A DNA stretch of 64,000 bases from JAUMBM01 sp964645715. GTDB lineage: Bacteria > Bacteroidota > Bacteroidia > Chitinophagales > Saprospiraceae. The stretch covers positions 27,503 to 91,502 of the forward strand of contig CAZYAO010000010.1 of assembly GCA_964645715.1 (NCBI GenBank), given 5' to 3'. The translations under genes were made by a program, and so were the position numbers. Shown piece by piece: positions 32,969 to 40,284 of the stretch. The stretch's first letter is position 1, and each line of letters begins with the position of its first letter. Under the pieces are notes generated by a model. That model was not told the origin of the DNA, searched no databases, and was given only the letters and a program-made list of their open reading frames with translations.

Positions 32969-33415
32969 ATGAGCTTAGAAGACAAAATCAATCAGGACAT
33001 CAAGGAGGCCATGCGCGCCAAAGAAGAGGCTCGCCTGCGCACCGTGAGGGCTATCAAGGCCGCAATCTTATTGATGAAAACAGACGGTAGCGGGGAGGCA
33101 ATCACCCCCGAGCGGGAAGTGCAGCTGCTCCAAAAAATGATTAAACAGCGACAGGACTCGCTGCTGATCTACCAGCAACAAAACCGCCCCGATCTGGCAC
33201 AAAAGGAGGAAGAGGAAATGGTTGTCATACAGACCTATCTGCCTGCACAACTATCTGATGAGGAGCTTAGTGTACGTATCCGTGCTATCATTGCAGAGGT
33301 CGGCGCAACCTCCGTCAAGGACATGGGCAAAGTCATGGGTATGGCCACCAAAAGCCTGGCAGGCCAGGCCGACGGCCGCGCAATCTCAGCCAAGGTGAAG
33401 GAGCTGCTCGCCTGA
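32969..33415 (+). CDS. YqeY/GatB-like domain protein
   Basis: A 148-residue soluble protein of the YqeY family. Motifs: EDKINQDIKEAMRAKEEARLR, then EEEMVVIQTYLPAQLSDEEL and the C-terminal KDMGKVMGMATKSLAGQADG, as in the helical tail domain of GatB. Stand-alone YqeY proteins may help amidotransferase or tRNA handling, but the role is unproven. It is probably co-transcribed with rsmA. Confidence 0.9.
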   Translation: MSLEDKINQDIKEAMRAKEEARLRTVRAIKAAILLMKTDGSGEAITPEREVQLLQKMIKQRQDSLLIYQQQNRPDLAQKEEEEMVVIQTYLPAQLSDEELSVRIRAIIAEVGATSVKDMGKVMGMATKSLAGQADGRAISAKVKELLA

Positions 33416-33473
33416 TTTTTTGGGGTTATCATAGGGGTATCAGGATCGAAAATGCATCATTGGGATAGATGAG

Positions 33474-33529
33474 GTTGCCTCAGGCTACTCTTTGGCAGCC
33501 ATTACTACCAGAGAGTAGCCTGAGGCAAC
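33474..33529. repeat. 18-bp perfect hairpin of the CTCTTTGGCGG family
   Basis: Arms GTTGCCTCAGGCTACTCT and its reverse complement around a 20-nt loop beginning TTGGCAGCC. It lies between the yqeY-like gene and the DUF2807 gene. No T-tract follows. The motif TGAGGCAAC is shared with the hairpin at 24251. Confidence 0.75.
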
Positions 33530-33569
33530 AGCTACTGTATTGTTCATTTTCTAACAATTCTTCACGAAT

Positions 33570-34253
33570 ATGAAAAATCTGATCCAAACAGCTGCGGCGT
33601 TTGTAGGTCTCCTGTGTCTTCCCTTACTGGCCAATGCGCAGACAACCCGCAGTCTGCAGTCCTTCGACGAAATTGTCATCACCGGCAGGATCGAAATAGA
33701 GCTGATCGCCGGCGAAAGTCCCCAGTTGGTCATACTGGAGTCGCCTGTCAATGAAGACAAAATCAATATCGGCATCAATCGAAATAGTCTGCGCATCAAT
33801 ACACTAAGCCAAATCGCCAAAGATGAGGTGGTAAAATTACAACTCACTTATGTCAAGCTCCGCTCCATCAGGGCGCAGGCGGGGGCAGTGGTCAGTCATC
33901 GCGCTCAACTCACAGGAGACAAGCTCGAACTAAGGCTCGGCAGTGGTGCACAGGCCGATATAACTTTAGCAGTAGAAGTACTCTCCTCCTATGCGGGAGA
34001 GGGCGCAGAACTCCGCATCAAAGGCAGCGCCCAGACACAAGAGGCAATGGCTTCTTCGGGTGGCATCTACGATGCAACGGATCTTTCTACCGTGCGCACC
34101 TATATACGTGCCAATACTGGCGGCAAGGCCTATGTAACGGCTACTGACTTGCTGGATATTACAGCTAATACCGGCGGAGAGGTCTACTACAAAGGTCAGC
34201 CGAAAGAGAAATACATCAACAGCGTTCTGGGTGGTTCCATCCATCAGATTTAG
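33570..34253 (+). CDS. secreted DUF2807 (putative adhesin head GIN domain) protein
   Basis: A 227-residue exported protein: signal peptide MKNLIQTAAAFVGLLCLPLLANAQ, then a right-handed beta-helix-like DUF2807 domain with repeating GAxxxLxIxG-type strands (SIRAQAGAVVSHRAQLTGD, LELRLGSGAQADI, LSSYAGEGAELRIKGSA, RTYIRANTGGKAYVTAT, DITANTGGEVYYKGQP). Such proteins are widespread in the phylum, with unknown function. The end of the gene, including its stop, is duplicated downstream (34227-34311). Confidence 0.9.
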   Translation: MKNLIQTAAAFVGLLCLPLLANAQTTRSLQSFDEIVITGRIEIELIAGESPQLVILESPVNEDKINIGINRNSLRINTLSQIAKDEVVKLQLTYVKLRSIRAQAGAVVSHRAQLTGDKLELRLGSGAQADITLAVEVLSSYAGEGAELRIKGSAQTQEAMASSGGIYDATDLSTVRTYIRANTGGKAYVTATDLLDITANTGGEVYYKGQPKEKYINSVLGGSIHQI

Positions 34254-34311
34254 CCCGTGGCACCGTACGGATGAGGAACTACTGGGTGGTTCTGTCCATC
34301 AGATTTAGCCC
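34227..34311. repeat. 30-bp direct repeat duplicating the 3' end of the DUF2807 gene
   Basis: Bases 34227-34256 (with the TAG stop of the DUF2807 gene) and 34282-34311 match at 28 of 30 positions (offset 55). The second copy overlaps the 3' end of the convergent deaminase gene. Confidence 0.8.
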
Positions 34312-35246
34312 TCCCAGGGCTGTATACCTTGCAGTCCCCCGGTATGCACGGCAACCAGCCGGCTGCCGGGGGCAAAGCGCCCTTCCTTCTGTAAACTGAA
34401 AAGCGCATACAAGAGCTTGGCAGTATACACAGGCTCCAGCGGCAGACCAAAGGACTGCTGCAGGTCATCCATAAAAGACAGCAGGTCGGTATTTTTTTTG
34501 GCGTAGCCGCCATGGTGAAAACCGTCAGCGATCTCCCAGTCAGGGCGTGCTGCAGGCACACTTCCCGCTGCCTGCAGAAAAGTATCTACCGCTGCAGCCA
34601 TAAACCCTCCCTTGAGCACCGGCACTCCCAGCACGCGCGGCTGCGGCTGCTTTTTTCCCGCCTCCTCAACGCCTAATATCAGGCCGGCCAAGGTGCCGCC
34701 CGTGCCGCAGGCCGTGGCGATCACCTCCGGCCAGCTACCCAGCTGGTCGTGGATTTCACGCGCCAGGGCTGCACAGCCGCGCAGCGCTGCACCATTGCTC
34801 CCCCCTTCGGGTAAAATATACGCACGGGGGTAAAGCGACTGCCAATGTGCTGTATCCTGACTGAGCTGCCGATAGGCGCTGCGGGCAACGAAAATCAACG
34901 ACATACCCGCCGCCGCTGCCCGCCTGAGTGTGGGGCTGTCCATGGGCTCATCGCCGCGTACCACTCCTATGGTAGGAATTCCGAGCCACCGGCCAGCACT
35001 GGCAAGCGCTGCCAGGTGATTGCTGTAGGCACCCCCAAAGCTGAGCAGTTGCTCATAACCTTCTTCTTTGTATTTCAGTAGATTGTATTTTAATTTGCGC
35101 CATTTATTACCGCAAAAAGGGTCTCCGGGCGCTGGCGCCAGCAGGTCGTCTCGTTTTATAAAAAGCTGCAGGCCGGCAGCCTGCCAGGCGGGATGCCGCA
35201 GCTCGGACAGCGGAGAAGGAGGATGATTGAGCAGAAGATCCCACAT
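34305..35246 (-). CDS. ACC deaminase / D-cysteine desulfhydrase family PLP enzyme
   Basis: A 313-residue fold type II PLP enzyme. The lysine that binds the cofactor is in FCGNKWRKLKYNL, followed by LSFGGAYSNHLAALASAG and CGTGGTLAGLILGVEEAG (phosphate loop). The C-terminal segment ends VAVHTGGLQG, as in this family. Members act on 1-aminocyclopropane-1-carboxylate or D-cysteine; sequence alone does not tell which, and D-cysteine desulfhydrase-like activity is the more common finding. The gene stands alone; its 3' end overlaps the second copy of the 30-bp repeat. Confidence 0.88.
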   Translation of the reverse strand: MWDLLLNHPPSPLSELRHPAWQAAGLQLFIKRDDLLAPAPGDPFCGNKWRKLKYNLLKYKEEGYEQLLSFGGAYSNHLAALASAGRWLGIPTIGVVRGDEPMDSPTLRRAAAAGMSLIFVARSAYRQLSQDTAHWQSLYPRAYILPEGGSNGAALRGCAALAREIHDQLGSWPEVIATACGTGGTLAGLILGVEEAGKKQPQPRVLGVPVLKGGFMAAAVDTFLQAAGSVPAARPDWEIADGFHHGGYAKKNTDLLSFMDDLQQSFGLPLEPVYTAKLLYALFSLQKEGRFAPGSRLVAVHTGGLQGIQPWEG

Positions 35247-35553
35247 GACAAAAACGAGTTACTTATGTTCTATACATACAAGGTACATATATCTAGCTAT
35301 TTTGTCCTGGACACTTGTTCCATATACCTAAAATCTCTTGTCGAACAATTACTTTACCAAAAATTTGCTACCTTTACAACATGTTGATTGTGTTTACAAA
35401 CACATACCACTTAATCCTATTGTCCTACAAGAAGACTGGCAGTTCTAGCCTCAGTAGCCTGATTGTCCAATACCGTAAGCTGCACATATAAGTTTGAATT
35501 CCATGCTGCCATAGCGGTTACAGGTAATTTTTGGAAAATAAACATCCGTTCTT
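35247..35553. other. divergent regulatory region before the ECF sigma gene
   Basis: 307 bp between the deaminase (-) and sigma (+) genes. It holds a TACCTTTAC promoter-like sequence near 35369, a perfect TGTGTTT-AC-AAACACA inverted repeat at 35389-35404, and a 36-codon ORF (35381-35491) for which I see no support. The region could carry the autoregulated promoter of the sigma gene. Confidence 0.6.
35389..35404. promoter_or_regulatory. inverted repeat TGTGTTT-AC-AAACACA upstream of the ECF sigma gene
   Basis: Perfect 7-bp arms with a 2-bp centre, 150 bp before ATG 35554. A candidate operator; the cognate factor is unknown. Confidence 0.4.
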
Positions 35554-36171
35554 ATGTATAAAAAGTATCTGGATAAAAAAAAATGTAAGGAAGTAAATGA
35601 TGCCGAAATACTACACGACTACCAAATAGCTTCTGAACTGGACAGGCGGGCAATACAAAACTGCCTCTTTGACAAGTTATTCGATTTATACACCTACTAT
35701 AACGAACGTAAGTACCCGAAACTGGGAAGTGAGGAGGTACTGAGTGCCTACTGTAATGCTCAACTCAAACTGTTTCGAAGCATTGAGGCCGACATTTTTA
35801 GGGCTCAGGCATCGATTAAAACTTATTTCGAGGTTATTCTCAGCCGGGAATGTATTGATTTATTACGAAAGAAGTCGTCTATAATAGTATCAGGACCAGA
35901 AACAATACCTGAAAAGGTTGATGAAAATGCCAATCATGTAGAACACCACATAGCTGCAGAGACGTATGAGCGCAGACTGAACAACCTGCGCGATCTCATG
36001 GAAAAGCTGAGTGATAAATGCAGGATGATTATCCAGCTCTATCAATACGGGTGTAATTTTGATGAGATTGCTGCAACCCTCAATTACAAGACGTCCGTCG
36101 TTGCAAAAGAGCGTTTTTTTCAATGTAAAAAAAGGTTAATCAGCCTCTATCAGGAGAAGAACTGCGCCTGA
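35554..36171 (+). CDS. ECF-type RNA polymerase sigma factor
   Basis: A 205-residue sigma-70 family protein of ECF type. Region 2 (about 50-115) includes AQASIKTYFEVILSRECIDLLRKK; region 4 (about 140-200) has LSDKCRMIIQLYQYGCNFDEIAATLNY with the helix-turn-helix and the KERFFQCKKRLISLY tail, a version common in Bacteroidota ECF groups. It directs RNA polymerase to a small regulon, normally held back by an anti-sigma factor. The next gene, 38 bp downstream, has the layout of such a factor, and a CHAT protease faces them. The gene is more A/T-rich than most neighbours. Confidence 0.88.
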   Translation: MYKKYLDKKKCKEVNDAEILHDYQIASELDRRAIQNCLFDKLFDLYTYYNERKYPKLGSEEVLSAYCNAQLKLFRSIEADIFRAQASIKTYFEVILSRECIDLLRKKSSIIVSGPETIPEKVDENANHVEHHIAAETYERRLNNLRDLMEKLSDKCRMIIQLYQYGCNFDEIAATLNYKTSVVAKERFFQCKKRLISLYQEKNCA

Positions 36172-36209
36172 TCAGTTAGCCTCTGTTTCAACACCAAAAT
36201 ACTCGTGCT

Positions 36210-36998
36210 ATGGAAGATCTTGACGAACCTCTGTTCTGGGAAATTGAAAATTACCTGCACAACCGCATGGATGCTACTCAAAAAGAGGACTTTGAGCGGC
36301 GCCTAAAAAACGACCCCTGGCTCCAGAATACGCTTGCACTCTTTCGGGAAGCAGACAAAGATCTGGATGCTTTCTTTCGGCCGGAAGGCGTCGGGGTTTC
36401 TGCCCGTAAACAGGAGCTCATGGAACGCGGCAGAAACCTGCTGAATCCCAAAAGACAGTCGGGTCGCCATTTTCTTTTCTGGCTTTCAGCCACCGCAGCT
36501 GCCATAGCGACTATGGTTGTTGCTGTTTACCAATTTACTGACTGGTTTTCCAAAGAAAACCGCCCTCCGGCTTCTGCCATTTATCAGCAGTATTTCTCAA
36601 CAGATGAAATTACAGGTTCGGGTTTGTTGTCTGCCGATGATGCCAACAACCGACTGGGACAAGTATACCGATTCATGGAAGCCAGACAGTACCAACAGGC
36701 AGCAGACAGCCTCCAGTCCTGCCTGCAGGACGAATCTTTTGCGCAACGGCCTAAGGCGCTGTTTTTACTTGGTGTAGCGCAACTCAATCTGCAACAGCCT
36801 TCGCTGGCCGTAGGTTCTTTCCGGCAGATTCCTCCTTCTGCCGGAACCTTGTCACAGGAGGGCGAATGGTATACAGCTGCCGCCTACCTACAATTACAGG
36901 ATTTCGAAGGCTGCCGTACAGTGCTGCACTCGATTGCAGACAACCCTAAACACCGCAGGCAACAACAGGCAGCAGAAGTACTGAATCTAGTCCGCTAG
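36210..36998 (+). CDS. membrane anti-sigma-factor-like protein with periplasmic TPR domain
   Basis: A 262-residue protein with an acidic cytosolic N-terminal part (1-85) that fits the helical anti-sigma pattern of the phylum (IENYLHNRMDATQKEDFERR, LKNDPWLQNTLALFREADK), one membrane helix (87-109, FLFWLSATAAAIATMVVAVY) and a C-terminal periplasmic TPR region (about 140-262, LGQVYRFMEARQYQQAADSL, ALFLLGVAQLNLQQPSLAV). No zinc motif HxxxCxxC is present. It follows the sigma gene closely, so it is probably its partner. Its 3' end overlaps the convergent CHAT gene by 12 bp. Confidence 0.82.
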   Translation: MEDLDEPLFWEIENYLHNRMDATQKEDFERRLKNDPWLQNTLALFREADKDLDAFFRPEGVGVSARKQELMERGRNLLNPKRQSGRHFLFWLSATAAAIATMVVAVYQFTDWFSKENRPPASAIYQQYFSTDEITGSGLLSADDANNRLGQVYRFMEARQYQQAADSLQSCLQDESFAQRPKALFLLGVAQLNLQQPSLAVGSFRQIPPSAGTLSQEGEWYTAAAYLQLQDFEGCRTVLHSIADNPKHRRQQQAAEVLNLVR

Positions 36999-39900
36999 CC
37001 TCTTCCTGCGTCTCGATGTGCGTATCCCTGCCAATAAGGCAAGTACAGCGGCAACGGGAAGCAGCCACCCGACGAGTGGGAAGCCAAAGCGCATAGGCTG
37101 CTCGTCGCCAATTAGAACAAAAGCCGACCAGTAGGCAGGATGAGCGGGGTTGGCAGTATGCTCGAGGTAGTCAAGCTTGGCTCGTTGCAGCGCTACGTCC
37201 TTGCTGTGCCCTTGCTGAAGGTAGCTGAAAAATGCTAGATTGATGGCCGCAACACTTCCGTACTCATCTTTTATTTTCCATAGAGTCATCAGCGTACTTG
37301 GGCAACCGGCATAGCGGAAGGCCCGGGCCAGGCTGATGACCCCCTCACCGGGGGCATATTTTCCCCGCCCTGTTTCACAGGCACTCAATACCACCAACTC
37401 TGCCGGAATTTTTTGTCCGTACAATTCAAAAAGCTGCAGTGCACCCGCTGGTACAGGAGCCTCTCCTGACAACAGTCCAGCATTTTCTTCTGTACGTGAA
37501 TCTGAAGCCTGAGGTCCACCGGTATTGGGCGGCGTAAATGCCAGCCACGAGGATGCAGGATCTTTAATATTTGCCTGCGCATGACCATAAAAGTGAAGAA
37601 TTCTGTACCCGCCGGCCTGATCCATAAAATTGCCCTTGTCTGCTTTTTTATCTGTAAGAAATTTACTATCCGGCATCCGGGCTGCAAGTGTACTCACAAC
37701 CTCTGCGCTGCGGTCAACACGACCAAGTTGGCTGTGGGTATAGTCGGGTGCAATACCCAAATAGGCAGGCCTAAAACGCGAAGGACGGGTCGCAGATTGC
37801 AGAAGCAGGGTGGCAGAAAAAGCCTGGTGCAGAGCCGACTCGCGAATCAGGTAGGGCAGACGGGCATAATCAACTTCTTTGTGTGTCCTGCTGTCGGTCA
37901 GCAACAGATCGAAAGGAAAATTGGAAAGAGGACCGTCGGGTATTATCGCGAGTCGCTGTGGCAATTTTCTCTGACTTACCGGCCGGATGAGCAAGTCGTA
38001 CAAGCTACTGGCACGCTCCGCAAACCGCCTGAAAGCGGCGAGGTCTCCGTCAGAATTTTCCACCGACTGCCAGTCGTATACCTGCTGCTGAAAATCTTCC
38101 AGCTGCCTGTGAAAATCGGGTGGGAGACACTGGCGATGAACCAGCACATTGTCGGGGGTCAGCCGGAGAATGTACAGCTCCTGGTTGCTGTTGTTGAAAA
38201 AATAGGTAATCAACTCCATCCCGCGATTTTTCAGATGCTGCTGAACATCGGCAATGTCTGCAACTGCTGCCATGTGCATTTCTCCAAACAAGCCTCCACT
38301 CTTTTTCCTAAGGCTGGCGAGCAGGCGGTCGTGGACAAGCTTGACGCTGGCAACCTCCGATTCAATGTCTTTCAGCCTCTGAGAATCTATTTGCACCGAA
38401 TCTGCCCGTAAAGCAAAACTCTCCTCAGCGTACTTCTGCAGTTGTCGTACAAGCCTGCGCTCCTGCAACAAAGTCTGGGAGTCGGCCAGCTGCTGCAGCA
38501 ACGATTCAACCAGCAAGGCCTCGCTGAGTACTACAGCCCTGCTTTTTTCCATGTAGTGAAATACCTGATCACGGTAGTAAGGAAGCCTTGTCAGTTCGAA
38601 AAGTTCATAACATACAGCAACCATTTTTTCGTGCCGCTGATGACTGTCCTCCAGTAGTTTCAGTTTGGAAGACTCATAAGAATAAGCACCCAATAGCCTG
38701 CTTTCCTGCTCTATCGCCAGCCGTAAAGAAGCATGCGCCAGCTGCAGTAAGTTGTCTCCACGCTCGGGATACAGATTGTACAACAGCATGCCCTTGGCGG
38801 TAAGGGCCTCTATGATGACATTTTCGGGATAAAATGTTGCCGGTTCGGGCATGAAATCAATTGCTTCAGCATCGCAGGGATGGAGCACCCTGCAAAGTGC
38901 GCTTTGATAAAAGGCCAGAGCCTCGTCCGGTACGTCCGTCTGCTCCAGTGCTCTGCCCAGCGCCAATTCAATTTTTGCCATCTCACGCGATTTCGGAGGA
39001 TACAGCCTTTTGTCCTCCGCCAGCTTGAGCGACTCCCGATACAGTTTGACTGCAGCAGCATAATCCCCCCGGTGGCTGCACAGTTCAGCATCCAGCAACT
39101 TCCAGCCCAACTGATAACCGGGGTTCAAAGCCATACCCCTCCCCTGTTCTGCTAACTGCAGTGCGTCGGCCCATGCCCCTTGCCCTACGAAAGACTCCGC
39201 GAGTTTCAAGAGCAGAAATCCACGGGCATCATTCAACTTTTGCTCTTCCCCCGGTGTGAGTCGGCGGTTGAATCGCATGAAATTGTCATGCACCGACAGT
39301 CCCTGTCGACAGGTTGCCTCGGCCTCTTCGCATCGCGACTGCCCGAGAAATACGATGGCAATCTCTCCATAGATCTCTGCCAGCCGCGCACGATCTGCCA
39401 CTTGTGTCGAATCCCTGAGGCAGGCAATGCCTTTGCGAAAAGTTGCCAGTGCCTTGTCATCATCGCCCAGCCGAGTATAAATGCTGCCTAGGGGTTTGTA
39501 CAAAGAAAGGCCCGGATTTTTGATTTTCTGCTGGCTGTTTTCGTGTATGTACTGCACGTCCTCATAGTGCGCGCGGGCACGTTCATATTCCCGCAATGTT
39601 TCGTTGTATAGCCAGGCCAGAAAGATCTTATGTTTCAGGGAAGTGCGCGTACAGGCAGTATCCTGCTTACAGTCAGCTGAAGCAGCCAGCAGCCGCAGGT
39701 CAGCCTCCAGCTGTTCTGTTAGCTGCCGCGGACTCAGCAGAACACTATCGAAGCAGAGGTCGGCTATCCCGTAACGATAATCAGCCCAACTAATCCAATT
39801 CTTTTCTTCCATACAAGCAGCTGCCGCTTCCTGCAGCTGCAATAACGTATCGAGCAAATCGCCTGCTACGGGTAGAAGTGCAGTGATTTTTTCTGCCTCC

Positions 39901-40037
39901 CCACGCTCGTGAATCTCGCCATCGGTCTGGTCGGATGTCCGAACTCCGGCATCTTCAGGCTTACAGGCTGTAAAGAGCAGCAAAAAGCTTGTCAGTATCG
40001 ACAAAGCAATGGTTACATTTCGAACATGAATGCTCAT
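36987..40037 (-). CDS. CHAT-domain TPR lipoprotein (caspase-like protease)
   Basis: A 1016-residue protein: lipoprotein signal (SILTSFLLLFTAC, start ATG 40037; the frame is open to 40094), a TPR array (about 100-500), a long linker with coiled-coil character (500-640), a CHAT caspase-like domain (about 690-970) and a C-terminal membrane helix (984-1005) with a basic RRRKR tail. The catalytic dyad is His819 (LHFYGHAQ) and Cys887 (VLSACETG), with APGEGVISLARAFRYAGC downstream as in active members. If both anchors are real, the protease lies in the periplasm, tied to two membranes or twice to one. It faces the sigma and anti-sigma genes, the likely functional partners. Confidence 0.9.
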   Translation of the reverse strand: MSIHVRNVTIALSILTSFLLLFTACKPEDAGVRTSDQTDGEIHERGEAEKITALLPVAGDLLDTLLQLQEAAAACMEEKNWISWADYRYGIADLCFDSVLLSPRQLTEQLEADLRLLAASADCKQDTACTRTSLKHKIFLAWLYNETLREYERARAHYEDVQYIHENSQQKIKNPGLSLYKPLGSIYTRLGDDDKALATFRKGIACLRDSTQVADRARLAEIYGEIAIVFLGQSRCEEAEATCRQGLSVHDNFMRFNRRLTPGEEQKLNDARGFLLLKLAESFVGQGAWADALQLAEQGRGMALNPGYQLGWKLLDAELCSHRGDYAAAVKLYRESLKLAEDKRLYPPKSREMAKIELALGRALEQTDVPDEALAFYQSALCRVLHPCDAEAIDFMPEPATFYPENVIIEALTAKGMLLYNLYPERGDNLLQLAHASLRLAIEQESRLLGAYSYESSKLKLLEDSHQRHEKMVAVCYELFELTRLPYYRDQVFHYMEKSRAVVLSEALLVESLLQQLADSQTLLQERRLVRQLQKYAEESFALRADSVQIDSQRLKDIESEVASVKLVHDRLLASLRKKSGGLFGEMHMAAVADIADVQQHLKNRGMELITYFFNNSNQELYILRLTPDNVLVHRQCLPPDFHRQLEDFQQQVYDWQSVENSDGDLAAFRRFAERASSLYDLLIRPVSQRKLPQRLAIIPDGPLSNFPFDLLLTDSRTHKEVDYARLPYLIRESALHQAFSATLLLQSATRPSRFRPAYLGIAPDYTHSQLGRVDRSAEVVSTLAARMPDSKFLTDKKADKGNFMDQAGGYRILHFYGHAQANIKDPASSWLAFTPPNTGGPQASDSRTEENAGLLSGEAPVPAGALQLFELYGQKIPAELVVLSACETGRGKYAPGEGVISLARAFRYAGCPSTLMTLWKIKDEYGSVAAINLAFFSYLQQGHSKDVALQRAKLDYLEHTANPAHPAYWSAFVLIGDEQPMRFGFPLVGWLLPVAAVLALLAGIRTSRRRKRLAD

Positions 40038-40087
40038 AACCCCATATTTAAAGTTAAAGATGAATCTACCTCCGAAGTTTCCTAGTA

Positions 40088-40272
40088 GCCACAATACCGG
40101 TAAGTATGCTTCATACGGCCGAATTTTGTATATAACTTTTGCTCAAGTTATTATTAAGCAATGACCAGTATGATTATACGGGCGCAAAATCTGCCGAGAT
40201 TCAGTATAAAGCTGAAACGCAAAGGCAAGGCAACCAGTATTCCGGACGCCGCCGGCCACAATACCGGTAAGT
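40088..40272. repeat. 18-bp direct repeat between the CHAT and secreted-protein genes
   Basis: GCCACAATACCGGTAAGT occurs at 40088-40105 and 40255-40272 (offset 167), both on the plus strand. The first lies just upstream of the CHAT gene, the second just downstream of the secreted-protein gene. The 247-bp spacer has no supported ORF. Confidence 0.7.
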
Positions 40273-40284
40273 GCAACCATCACA

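Noticed and set aside
35381..35491. 36-codon ORF after a TACCTTTAC sequence upstream of the ECF sigma gene
   Set aside because: Too short, no hydrophobic or conserved pattern, and overlaps a palindrome; kept only as part of the regulatory region.
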